This document shows, piece by piece, positions 26,601 through 35,632 of a stretch of DNA of 64,000 nt. Location: assembly GCF_963675165.1 (NCBI RefSeq), contig NC_087381.1, positions 1,612,001-1,676,000 on the forward strand. Direction: 5' to 3'. The translations under genes and the position numbers were made by a program. The notes below the pieces were generated by a model. That model had not been told where the DNA came from, did no database searches, and was given only the letters and a program-made list of their open reading frames with translations. Positions within the stretch are counted from its first letter, which is position 1; every line of letters begins with the position of its first letter. This DNA comes from Halichondria panicea (Eukaryota > Porifera > Demospongiae > Suberitida > Halichondriidae).

Positions 26601-28546
26601 AAGCTGTTATCACGACTCTAAAGATGTAGTTAGACTAGCTTTTACCTGGCCACAGCTACATTTCTTCTGAACTCAGTAAGCTTGTCTTTAGTTCTGGCAA
26701 GGTTGAGGTTGCCTGTAGCTCTACAACCTATAGAAACACAGCTATTTACGTAGTTGAATGTCTCGAACAATGAATCAAGTTTCCTTTCTATATACATGTG
26801 TGCGTACAGATATATAATACGTACCGTATATATAGTGCGAAAACTTTGAGGCACTTAAGTTTCGTGGGAAAAAACATTTTTCGTTGAATAAATTTCGCGC
26901 TATTTGTTTAAATGACGTTGTGTCTTCCGTTAGCTAAGAAATTTTCGTGGACCTAATTTTCGTGGAGGATTGCTAACTCACTAAAACGGCAAAAATTAAG
27001 CCCCTCGAAAATTTCGCGTTATATGGTATTATTTGCAGTGACCTATTAAAAGTCGAATGCTGATTAATTAGTAGTATGGCTACGAGTGCAATATGGGATT
27101 AATAGCACGAGTAACAAGCGCTGGCAAGGATAATAGCACTCGGCGTAGCCACACTATTGACTTCTTCGTGTATGATGAATTTCTCTGCAGATTTTATTAA
27201 CATTTTGGCCGCGGCCGTTATTTGAAAACAACACGTTGTCATTGACAGCGTGCAATTACTTGACAGGTAATTGCACGCTGTCGTTGACGACGTGCAATTA
27301 CTGGACCGGATGTGATACAAGCTGTACACTCTCCAGCCACTAGTAGCACATCATACACACAATAATAATTAACGAAATTGTGAATGTCCATCGCAAGTCA
27401 AATTTAGTCTTCAAAAAAGATCGTTTTGGTTGCAATTATATCTACCAAACAGAGAGAGCTAGTACGTACACCGTTACAAACCAGTAGACAATCCTGTCTC
27501 CTTTTCCAGGTTCATATAGAGCTCGTTTGAGATCTGACAGATCTTGGTGTGAGTTCGCGAGCCCCTGCTGACGCCTAGCAACCCGGCAGAGTGCCAGCTA
27601 GTACCACAGCTCAATCTGCAAGCCAGAAATGCGTGTGCATAAATTGTGGTCAGTAGACTTTTGGTGTAAATGTGGTAAGAATGGTTGTGATGGTAACTGG
27701 TCAGAGGAGGTCCGACATGCGTGCACAAATCACTACAAAATCAGTGCATTGATGTCATTGTGGTCTGTCACGTGATAACCTTCTGGCCACAATGCACTGA
27801 ACTTGTAGTGATTCGTGCACGCATGTCAGACCTTCTCTGGTAACTGGTAAGGAATACTTGACACTTTTGAGAAGAAATTGAATCAAGTTTTACACAACAA
27901 TGTTCGTGAGAAAAATTGCGAACCGCGAGAAAATCCCGGATGATGATAACTTTTGGTGTGAAAAATAACAATTGAGTGAATGTGGTAAGAAAGAATGGTT
28001 GTGCTAAATATACTCTTGAATGAAGTTTTACAAACAAATGTAAATTTTCTCGCGAGAAAATATGTGAACCGCGAGAAAATCCCGCACGATGATAATAGAT
28101 AATAAGGAAGTTTCATTTTTGTTTTGGGTGGACAGGAAATCGATTACTCACCAAACTAACCTTCCCTGCTCGAGTAGTATGACATCCGTGATTCCCACTT
28201 TTGGAAGATGGTAGGCTAGTGAAGCACCCGCAATTCCTCCACCGCAGACAACCACCTGTGCCCTCGAGGGCAGGCTCTGATTGGTCGGAGCATCACTTGC
28301 CAGACGTCTCCATCTAAGGGTAGAACAAAGTAGGTAGGTAATTACGGTTCAGGTGAACACGATGCATGTAATAAATGAGCCCACAATATAGGACGTAGAG
28401 TAGACATAGCTTCACATCAAAGTTTTAACGGATATCGGGTCTACATCATTAATTCGACTTTTGGAGCATGCATCTACTGCTAACCTAGTCCACTGTGTAG
28501 GCCTAGACACAGCACATTGATTGATCTTCCTCCATGCACAGTACAT
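11689..28546 (-). CDS. Mitochondrial FAD enzyme of the sarcosine/dimethylglycine dehydrogenase family, 18 exons
   Basis: Exons: 28546-28485, 28313-28161, 27615-27482, 26727-26646, 26450-26366, 25700-25494, 25039-24946, 21730-21557, 21381-21257, 20938-20845, 20552-20298, 19883-19753, 19279-19109, 19052-18982, 18676-18574, 18163-18074, 16560-16378, 12042-11689. All phases agree; 855 residues, as in the family. Exon 1 (MYCAWRKINQCAV...) is basic with no acidic residues, suiting a mitochondrial presequence. The FAD-binding GGGIAG is at about 45-50. The GTSWHSAG motif at about 76-83 keeps the histidine that carries covalent FAD in SARDH and DMGDH. The second half is a GcvT-like folate-binding region (GYQTDCTVSRL, GELGWELNIP, SLRIEKGYRHW, GDFIGRQALLEQ). 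Some stretches (YIREWSGGLL, TGLLNTQGGY) also resemble the PDP regulatory subunit PDPR. The retained His favours a catalytic enzyme; the substrate is not settled. Exon 1 is the least certain. Introns 7 and 17 contain four genes on the other strand. Confidence 0.88.
12043..12801. other. First part of flavoenzyme intron 17 with 37-bp minisatellite
   Basis: Non-coding for the host gene. At about 12444-12553 a 37-bp unit (GTGATGTCCACCATGGCATG...) occurs nearly three times. The remainder is AT-rich and leads to the promoter of the first nested cysteine-rich gene. Confidence 0.6.
12721..12730 (+). promoter_or_regulatory. TATA-like element of nested cysteine-rich gene 1
   Basis: AATAAAAGGG lies about 75-80 bp upstream of the ATG at 12802. 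The paralogue has TATAAAAG at the equivalent distance, which supports a TATA-type promoter here. Confidence 0.45.
12802..13272 (+). CDS. Small secreted 16-cysteine protein, copy 1 (single exon, nested in intron 17)
   Basis: 156 residues from the ATG at 12802. That ATG was chosen because MLLSKICASIFLLSILVSINGQ is an excellent signal peptide and is the exact start of the paralogue at 15607. The mature part has 16 cysteines, all conserved in the paralogue, starting DCNPCLEVEC and ending in a CDDIECGVGMTC...LRCVP module. That last module resembles short cysteine-rich repeats of many secreted animal proteins, but I do not recognise a named family. It has one exon and lies on the strand opposite the flavoenzyme, wholly within its 4.3-kb intron 17. 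It has an Asp-rich C terminus (DDD). Function unknown; secretion is the only firm prediction. Confidence 0.85.
   Translation: MLLSKICASIFLLSILVSINGQSGSGSGDCNPCLEVECPRYLNADCTAVLCEAVFTWRDNDVTDRCAVTTCETRECPSNRDCVEAVRPARCPENNSKCRQFIISRCELRPPSHPLSCDDIECGVGMTCQRRDRPAGFRPVLRCVPQKTNLLLPDDD
13610..13832. repeat. MITE, family C (ACCTTAAGG ends)
   Basis: Ends TACCTTAAGGTCGGTATTAT and the inverse ATAATACCAACCTTAAGGTA bracket about 220 bp. Internal repeats of GCTAAAATTAGTACCCGCC occur near the right end. TA-flanked; no coding potential. Confidence 0.7.
14259..14565. mobile_element. Non-autonomous DNA transposon, family G (CAGAGGAGGT ends, 9-bp target duplication)
   Basis: 307-bp element with ends CAGAGGAGGTACGACATCCG and its inverse. 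It is flanked by a perfect 9-bp duplication CAACAACAC (14250-14258 and 14566-14574). A 9-bp duplication is typical of Mutator-like transposons. Related copies are at 27702, 31633 and 35946. Confidence 0.85.
14717..15131. repeat. Inverted-repeat element with 75-bp arms
   Basis: Left arm 14717-14792 (starts CAGTGTAGTTGGGCGTGGCC) and right arm 15057-15131 are near-perfect inverses. About 265 bp lies between them. No transposase-like frame. It lies in flavoenzyme intron 17 between the two cysteine-rich genes. Confidence 0.75.
15517..15524 (+). promoter_or_regulatory. TATA box of nested cysteine-rich gene 2
   Basis: TATAAAAG about 83-90 bp upstream of the ATG at 15607. A second candidate (ATAAAAGG, 15547-15554) lies closer, followed by a T-rich stretch. 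Confidence 0.5.
15607..16074 (+). CDS. Small secreted 16-cysteine protein, copy 2 (single exon, nested in intron 17)
   Basis: 155 residues; a tandem paralogue of the gene at 12802 with the same signal peptide (MLLSKICASIFLLSILASINGQ; first 16 residues identical) and all 16 cysteines in register. Differences are scattered and mostly conservative, and the frame is intact, so both copies look functional. Similarity extends into both flanks, so the duplication included promoter and 3' flank. An AATAAA overlaps the stop codon (16070-16075). It lies inside flavoenzyme intron 17 on the opposite strand, with the element 14717-15131 between it and copy 1. No known family was recognised. Confidence 0.85.
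   Translation: MLLSKICASIFLLSILASINGQSESGSGDCNPCLEAECSRFLNADCTAILCDAVFTWKDNDVTDRCAVTTCDTKQCLSNRDCVEMVRPARCPEDNLKCRQYILSKCELRPTSNPMSCDDIECGPGMMCRTRERPGLSPVLRCVPQITNLLLPDFE
17806..18330. repeat. Tandem duplication across the 3' end of flavoenzyme exon 16
   Basis: The block around AACTCGGAACTGTACGTGGT...ACAGACCTCAGTG occurs at 17806-17855 and again at 18012-18080, where it contains the true exon 16 donor. A G/T-rich block (GGTGTGTGTGGGGGGTGG...) and a CACCAGACTGCTGTCTGTAG motif are also repeated near 17870-17960 and 18215-18340. The outer copy has only the exon's last bases and is not a full exon. Confidence 0.65.
19970..20230. repeat. Direct repeat in flavoenzyme intron 11
   Basis: An approximately 80-bp segment containing TTTGAGGGAGATA.AGATACAAGGCAGCAA occurs twice, near 20025-20075 and 20165-20215, each preceded by AGTTCCCC. 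Non-coding. Confidence 0.5.
21777..22037. repeat. MITE with pogo/Tigger-like ends
   Basis: The left end CAGTGGAACCTCGATTATCC and the right end, an imperfect inverse (GATTACC/GGTAATCGAAGTTTTACTG), bracket 261 bp. 'Cagt...cctcgattatccga' termini are typical of pogo/Tigger elements of the Tc1-mariner group. It lies in flavoenzyme intron 7 just upstream of the nested lectin genes. Confidence 0.7.
22496..22504 (+). promoter_or_regulatory. TATA box of nested jacalin-like gene 1
   Basis: TATATAAAG, 78 bp upstream of the ATG at 22582. The paralogue has the same kind of box at the same distance. Confidence 0.6.
22582..23350 (+). CDS. Secreted jacalin-like lectin, copy 1 (2 exons, nested in intron 7)
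   Basis: Exons 22582-22787 and 22909-23350, 215 residues, TGA stop. A signal peptide (MKLHLVLFATAVLAASAVHA) is followed by a propeptide of about 50 residues ending in KRVRR, a furin-type site created exactly at the exon junction. The rest is a single jacalin-like beta-prism domain. Its three Greek-key repeats are visible as GSLVDSI, GSLLDNI and GSLIDSI, each associated with Gly-rich loops (GPYGGGGGGG, GHRGGHGGG, GPYGGTGGG) like those of jacalin and ZG16 lectins. Three cysteines flank the domain. Carbohydrate binding is expected for the fold but is inference here. Nested on the opposite strand in the 3.2-kb flavoenzyme intron 7. Confidence 0.88.
23707..23716 (+). promoter_or_regulatory. TATA box of nested jacalin-like gene 2
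   Basis: TATATAAAAA, 65-74 bp upstream of the ATG at 23781, in the same position relative to the start codon as in copy 1. Confidence 0.6.
23781..24617 (+). CDS. Secreted jacalin-like lectin, copy 2 (2 exons, nested in intron 7)
   Basis: Exons 23781-23980 and 24170-24617, 215 residues (same length as copy 1), TAA stop. Signal peptide MKLGAVVLVTAVLAATTVNG, a propeptide containing the shared motif SNATIDSILSELNI, and an RRKR furin-type site at the phase-2 exon junction. The jacalin-like domain has repeats GSLVDSI, GRLVDNI and GSLVDSI and Gly/Lys-rich loops (LYGGKGGGAF, YYGGKGGGK, GPYGGKGGGD). Copy 2 carries Lys where copy 1 has His, Arg or Gly in these loops, which could shift ligand or pH preference. 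Same gene structure and promoter layout as copy 1, so a tandem duplicate that has clearly diverged. Both frames are open. Confidence 0.88.
25911..26093. repeat. Diverged copy of MITE family I (inverse orientation)
   Basis: Contains ATTACTAGAATGTTTTGC at one end and CGATCCTTGCCAGAACGCCA, CATTCGCAAAGGTTTTCA inside. The last two match, in inverse, the inner part of the element at 11364-11570. Right next to it is a truncated family D copy (26200-26323). Confidence 0.6.
26200..26323. repeat. Truncated MITE family D
   Basis: The end TCCAATAAATTAGAAGATATACGGTA and the inner GTTCTAATTATTCCGGACAC match the 400-bp element at 39189-39588. The other terminus is missing. Confidence 0.65.
26822..27028. 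repeat. MITE, family A, second copy
   Basis: Left end TACCGTATATATAGTGCGAAAACTTT, right end CCCCTCGAAAATTTCGCGTTATATGGTA in inverse. 207 bp, in flavoenzyme intron 3. Confidence 0.7.
27244..27282. repeat. Perfect 16-bp hairpin plus a third half-copy
   Basis: GACAGCGTGCAATTAC and its exact inverse GTAATTGCACGCTGTC are separated by 7 bases. A third partial repeat (GACGTGCAATTACTGG) follows at about 27287-27304. It lies in flavoenzyme intron 3 next to a GGCCGCGGCC palindrome at about 27210. Confidence 0.65.
27702..27839. mobile_element. Family G transposon, 138-bp copy with 9-bp target duplication
   Basis: Ends CAGAGGAGGTCCGACATGCG and the inverse CGCATGTCAGACCTTCTCTG. Flanked by the perfect 9-bp repeat GTAACTGGT (27693-27701 and 27840-27848). 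Lies in flavoenzyme intron 2. Confidence 0.85.
27845..28110. repeat. Direct repeat in flavoenzyme intron 2
   Basis: Two segments of about 115 bp (near 27848-27955 and 27975-28095) share GAA.CAAGTTTTACA..A and GCGAACCGCGAGAAAATCCC...GATGATAA. Non-coding. Confidence 0.5.
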
Positions 28547-28789
28547 ATCTCTCTCAAGTCTCAGTACGCGCAGTGCAGTATAGACATGCTCTTAGTCACA
28601 CCAGAGAGATAGGGCAGCCTTTTGTGTTCTGGCTCTGCCACCACGCCCACTAATAGCACACCCTGTTAAAATCAAGGAAACTAACTCGTTTCCTCTTTGG
28701 CCATGTGGTTGTGTTCTCATAAAACAAACGGAGTTGAAGTACCAGGTCAGGAAAACGTTTAGTCTATTTTTTTTTACTACTGATAGAAG
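28547..28789. promoter_or_regulatory. Putative bidirectional promoter between flavoenzyme and SRCR receptor
   Basis: Only 243 bp separate the proposed start codon of the minus-strand flavoenzyme (28546) from that of the plus-strand SRCR receptor (28790). No TATA box is evident for either gene, in contrast to the nested secreted genes. The assignment depends on both first exons being correct. Confidence 0.5.
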
Positions 28790-31700
28790 ATGAAGATGTT
28801 CACAGAATGTTTAATAGTGGCAATAATCTCTTTTTGGACCATACAGCCAAGTGAGTTTGCATGAAATGACGTTATAAATAAGCCAAGTTGCCATAGCTTT
28901 CTCAGCAATGCAAGAGGTAATTATTATTGTTTCAGTAGCTTGTCTACTCTCTACTAAATGTGCAGATTTTTTTTAGTCGTTTGTAAAAGATACACACGCG
29001 TATTGCTATGTCCTACGTATACGTCTGCACCTTTTATATCTAGAACATTCATTGTCAACAAAATTAAGCTTGTTACCCGTACCACCCCGCTCCTTAATCC
29101 GCTTCCAAGGTGTTCTATCTTATCATAAATTATCAGCTAGGTTGTCATGACCCTCTACATGACGCATCCCAGCTGTGTCTGAGCGTGGTTGCAGGCGACA
29201 GCAGCTCACATTCTCTGGCATCCATGCATTAATTCCTAGAGGCAGAAACAAAGATAACCTTATTAGATAATGCAAGCACCCTCTTGAGCTAGCTAGCCAA
29301 GCTGGAGGCATGGCAACCAAGTGTTTGTGGATTGGGCTGTATAATAATTATAATCAAATTTTACATATCATTTGATGCATTGTGTACGTCTGAGCAGACT
29401 GCAGAGACGTGTCATGTGGCATCCTGTTGTGGATGGTGTGTTTGAGCCTTTGTCGAGGGGATGTTTGTATATGTGCAGTGTTGCACCTGGCTTTATATCG
29501 CAGTTGGCCGTTCTCTTGAGTCGAGGGGAGGGGGAGGGTTGGCTGTTAAGAGTGGAGACGGGTCAGGGTCAGGGGGGTGGCTGAAGAATGTATCTGGGTC
29601 ATGGTCAGGGGGGTGGTTGTTAAGAGTGTATCTGGGTCATGGAGACGGGTCAGGGGGGGTGGCTGAAGAGTGTATCTGGGTCAGGGTCAGGGGGGTGGTA
29701 AGAGTGTATCTGGGTCAGGGTCAGGGGGTTGGCTGTTAAGAGTGGAGACGGGTCAGGGGGGTGGTTGTTAAGAGTGGGCTCGTATACACAGTGTGTTACG
29801 TGGTACATACGTCTTATTACGTCGCCTGTTATCGTTGACACGTGAGTCATGTTTATAGAAGTATGGGAATGTTAGTTTTAGCCTAATTAGCAGAAGATGT
29901 CTTCATTAAACATTTGACTATTGGCTTAGTTAACACTCTAGTAAGTAACTATAGTAATTGTTGTTTCACAACCTTTTGTCTTGTTAAACTGAAAATTACT
30001 AATAATAATACTGATAATTACTCTCTAAGTTAAAACTTCCGGTGTAAAACACAATAATAAAGGGATTTATTTAGTCAGCTATTGTTAAGCTCATATCCTC
30101 CCGGGCTGCGTATGTTACCACACTGGTGTCAAGGATATTCACTGTAATAGTTGAGGGTAATGATATTCACTAGTTCGATGTTTACGCTTCCCTTCTGACG
30201 GGGCATTTTCAGTTCCTTTATTATCCTGAACTTGCAACGGTGTACACATTTTTTTTAAAAAACTGTCGTCAACAATAAATAGTGCAGTGATTAGTCATGG
30301 GAAGTGAGCCGCGTCTTTTTAGTCCCTTGGAATGTACTAATATTCCGTATCCAATGACAAACTCTTTATTTGCCGATATGCAATAAATGATTGAAATTCA
30401 TACAGGGAATATTACCTCGATATCACTATGAATAGGATATCGTATGTACATTGTACATGTATGTAAGTACGTGTCATTACATATGTCATGTGATTACAGT
30501 AGCAGTTATGATATCGTCGGAACATCCTCAGGGCACAATATGTAGGGGACAGTCCTGATGAGCTTATTGCTTACATGCAGTACCTGGTAGTTAGTGTTTA
30601 CCAGTTAACTGGGTTTTGTCTTGTTGTTTTTGTGGCTAAAAATAGCTCATTTTGACCCCCGTGCCTGTGCGCTCATAGTGAAATGGTAAACAGGTTACCA
30701 GTCTCAGAATCACGGTAACTGCACCGAGGGACGAGTTAGATTGTCAACACTGACTCATTTACACAACTTCATGTTTAAACTTGCACACAAGTTGTGTAAA
30801 CTTGTTCCAAGGTTCCGAAGTTGAAAGACATATTGCTTATGCAATGAAGCATCCATGCACGAACAGTGAAAGCTGTTCAAATGTCACATGTTATTACTGT
30901 ACTGGAGTTTACGGAATGCAGCATCTTTGCAACACATGTAGGGGTTTATTCAGTGCAGGGTGGTTTAATTTTCACCCGCTTGAAATTTTCTGTCACCCGC
31001 TTGGAGCAAGCTCTTAGCAACTTACTTGGAATTCTGGGGGAAATGGTAAAATATTTAATACTAACTTGAGATAATCGTAACAGTAAACCACTTCACACTC
31101 TATGATCTCGGTTATTACACGCATGGTTCCCATTATGGTCAAGTAGCCTTGTCTTTCTCAATGGTAGCCTGTACTTAACTAACTATCTTTCTCAATGCTA
31201 TCATGCCTTAATTACCTTGATTAGCACGATTTATATATGGACGTCAAGAGTCACATTACATACAATAATGAATCCTTAAAATTAATAAATACAATGTTGA
31301 GAAATATGATCCTTGAAGCCCTGAGATTTATGGTTGTCGTTCCAATTACGTCTTTTGGGAAACAACATCGTGAGGTTTGTAGAGGGGGGTGGTCTAATTC
31401 AATATTGCGTGCATTTGTACGGACACAGTACATGTACGATTGAGTGGTTTCAGTGAGTACAATGTCTGAAACCTTTTCTGAGCTTGTTCTTAATTGATAG
31501 AGATGACCTTGTAAAGAGGTTAGTCTTCCCAACATGTGTGCATGTGATCTTCCTTGCAAGACCACCTCTCCATATTCAGAGGAGGTACAACACACGAAGT
31601 GCAAATGCACGCAAGACCCACCTCTCCATATTCAGAGGAGGTACGACACACGAGTGCCTCGATTAGGCTTGGTCACGTGCAAAATTCAACAGTAAAGTCA

Positions 31701-33418
31701 TTGTTGTATGTGACCTAGCCTAATTACCTCCATTTTAGCCTGATCGTGCGTGGTACTCGTGTCGTTTGTACCTCCTCTGATAACCTTCCTGGCAAGACCC
31801 ACCTCTTCATTCAGAAACACCCTTCTAGATTGTTGGAAAGTTCTTATGAGGCTTCTTGCATGCAAATAATACGCCCCTTCCGTTTTTGTAGCCCCTCTCA
31901 GGAACTGCATGTGATATCATTGGTGGCCACGGCATTTCTATTGTCAGGCCTAGGGAACATATAAGTCTCTGCATACATACATTTACCTTAGTAGCTCTAG
32001 TTTGTCTATGTCACTATGGAATGTTATTATGTTGCTTCTTTCGTTTAGTTTATTATATTCAAAGGAAGCTGTATGCATTAAAAGGGGAGGAATTTTGTTG
32101 TTGAGTTTGGGACTTAAAATAAAGTTTTTTACTTTACTTGACCACAAAAATTATGCGGTTGCTAGGAAGCGATTGTCAACAATGTTTGTGGTAATTCCGC
32201 TCTAATCTGTGCCATGTTAATAAGGTTAAGTGCTCAAGAGTCTAATTATACACTGTAATAATTGATAAATTAATGAAAATTAATTGCGGTATGTGTTAAA
32301 ATATTCATACATAGGAATGTGCGTGTTTGATGTTTATAGTCGTAATTAAATTTTAGTGGAGATACGTGTAACTATGTTTTTTTGCATGTACAATTGTGTG
32401 TATACTCTGTTATGCTTTTTTGCCAGTAAGTAAGTACAAGTAAATATTAAATATTGAATAATTGTACTTTTGAAGCTGGTTCCTTAATTCGATAACTTTA
32501 ACACTTTGTCAGTAGAGATCGAGATTTTAATGCTTAATTAATTGTTATAATTAATAGAGCAAAACTAATGCACCGTGTTACGTGCTGTTTAGTGTGATTG
32601 TCATTAACCGCTAAAAGTTAACGATCGTTTCAAAACAAGCGCCCTCTTTGACATGCATTTATAATCTGTATTGTAATTACATCGTTTTTATTGCTTCTAA
32701 TTACCCATAATTAGAATGATTAACTCTCGGTATGTGTTACATAACTTTTTCTAACAGGTGTCCCAGATAGTCCAATAGTCTAGACTTTTGTCCATTGTCT
32801 ATTTCCTCTCTTTGTATGTACGAAGAAATTGCGTGGTACTTCAATTGACAATGTAGGACAATTATACAGTCTTAATGTACAATCATGTGGCACATAATTG
32901 TAAGAAAAGCACAAGTCAGTAATCAATGTGTATATACGTGTTACTTAGTATACCTCTGTAGAGTACAATCCTTTTGGTCTCACTTGAATAACATTTTTCA
33001 AAAGCAATGCTGCTATGGACTAGCTAATTGACCACAAGTGTGTAGACTAGTGTACACAGTGCCTACGGTGTGGTCCCACTGTGTACACTGTAGTGGTTGA
33101 CTCAGGTATGTTCACTACTGTAGTAAGGTTTGCATGAAAAACTGTGTGCATGGGATGTCAAAATTAGAGAGGCCAAAGCCATCCCCACAATTGAATTCAA
33201 ACTTTACAGTTACCACTGGTTACCAGACTTGGTGTGGGAATTTGGAGTAGGTAGAGGGTAGGCTCTGCCTTTGATCACTACAATACAGTACATACAGTAA
33301 TACAAGAGTCAGCTTATAAATAGCTTTATCACTGCCTAGGCTGCATTTTAAATCTTATTTATAGGCTTTTTTGGTCTTTTTCATTGTGTTGTGTGTCATG
33401 CCTTGTGTACTGTGTGGG

Positions 33419-33503
<85 letters not shown>

Positions 33504-33510
33504 GTGTGGG

Positions 33511-33545
<35 letters not shown>

Positions 33546-35588
33546 GTGTGGGTAGTGTGTGTGTGTGTGTGTGTGTGTACTGTGTGGGTAGTGTGTGGGT
33601 AGTGTGTGTGTGGGTAGTGTGTGGGTAGTGTGTGTGTGTGTGTGTGTGTTACCACGCAGTGGGCGTATACATGCAAGTTGCCAGAATTATTTGCTGGGAT
33701 GCAAAGTCATTCAACAGTGCACAAGCACTGGAACATACTTAAACGTATTAGATGTCTTTCTGTGTGGATAACGAGTTAGGGGTGCTTGAGTTTGGAACGT
33801 CCTGGCATCCTCCAAAGAATTTCAATAAAAGGCGCTTGTTTAATATCCGTGACAACCAAGTTTGGTGAATTGATTTTGTTTTCCTCCACTGGGTGTTAAT
33901 TGTTTGCAGAGCTATGTATACACTGAGGGTGGTCTGTTAGGGAGGAAACACGAACAGTGGCACAGTTACCGACAATGACACGTGTGGTCAATGTATCAAT
34001 AGAAACATTGACTCTTTGATACCTTTATTTTAGGTCAATATTTATTGTACAAGCATCCCAGTATTTCTCATCCCAGTGCATCTGTACTAACCCTCCCTTT
34101 CTGTTCACTGGGCTTGTTAGTACAATTGTATTATTTATTGTAAAGGAAGTTGCTAAGTGCCGAAGGTCATCGTTCCCAGCTGTTGCATTGTGTTTGGTAT
34201 AAATATTTAATAAATATAAATTTGTGAAACCATACAGGGGCAATGTGTACAGCAATACCTGAATGCTTGCTACATGTACATGTCCATTAATTTATCGTAT
34301 AGCGGGTAATCTTCGTGGGGTAAAAAATTCGTTTATCTGGAAAACGGTGGATTCGTGAGTAAAAATTTCGTTTAGTCTCGTTCCCTGCACTGCATTCCTA
34401 CGTTAAAATTTTGTGGAGGTCAGCTTGCCGACGAAAATAACGAATTTTTTACCCCACGAAAATTACCCGCTATACAGTATATATATATAATGTACACTCA
34501 GGGTTTATTTGAGGAATTTGCCTAAGCGGGTGAAATTGTGGTTTTCAAATAATTATTAGGGGGGTGAGTTATATTTGGTGCAAGTACATGTACTACATTT
34601 ACTTGCTCTAACAGAACATTTCAAGCGGTTGGAATATATCACCCGCTAACCTGCACTGAAATAAACCATGATATGATATTGTCACTGTACAATGTAAGAA
34701 TAGGCGGCTTGTGTCACTGTGCATGTCACTTCCATGTTACTGTGAAGTCGTTTGTTTAAGAATTTTAACTTTGTTATTCTAGAGCTCACTTCAAAGGGCC
34801 TGCATTGTGTACAGGTGTATACTAGTTCCTGTGTACAGTCTAGGCTACCTCATCTGTGTGTCTAGCTACATCACTGAATATGTATTATTATTGTGTTGTC
34901 GTTTGCTCAAGAACAGTAAGTGTCTTTGGAAAGCAGCCACTTCAGAGAGGGCATGCAACTATTCTAGCCAAGAATTGAATTTGATTCGATCACAATAACT
35001 TGTGTAATGTCTGGTGTGAAATTAACAGTGTTGCAGGCCATGCATAATTATGACACGTGCAGAAGCTTATTTGTGACTCTAGGTTTAGATATGGATAGCC
35101 GAGCTATCTGTTATCTTGTACTTGAACATATGTGATGTACAATGTGTGTACACACATCGGGATGGTGGCAGGTTGTAGCGTAAGTGGATAAAGGTGTAAA
35201 AGAGGTAGTAGATAGTTGTACATGTGCAAGTCCGGAACATAATGCATTGACATTTAAAACACACGAACAAGCAGCAAACAAATTGACGACATGTACACTT
35301 GTATATTATGATAATGTGTGCATGTACCATTGATATTAATAGCTGAGTTGCTCGTATATAAATATAAGCAGATGATATCCCACTAGTTGTACATGTGCAG
35401 GTCGGACCATGTTCAGAACATAATGCATTTAAGTTTAACACACACGAACAAGCAGCCAACAAATACACACGTGTACATTATATATGTGAAGTTTTATGTA
35501 CTGCATATTGTGTTGTCACTGTGATATTCATACATGTATAACCGGGTATAATGTCATCATCCCTCACACACCACACACACACACACAA

Positions 35589-35632
<44 letters not shown>

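Noticed and set aside
29123-29320. 65-codon minus-strand frame near the receptor signal-peptide exon
   Set aside because: No family match, no splice partners, and it lies in an intron filled with repeats.
33359-33676. Open frames on both strands across the TG tract (also at 8993-9738, 3070-3264, 46543-46860)
   Set aside because: They are Cys-Val or Thr-His repeats made by dinucleotide microsatellites, not genes.
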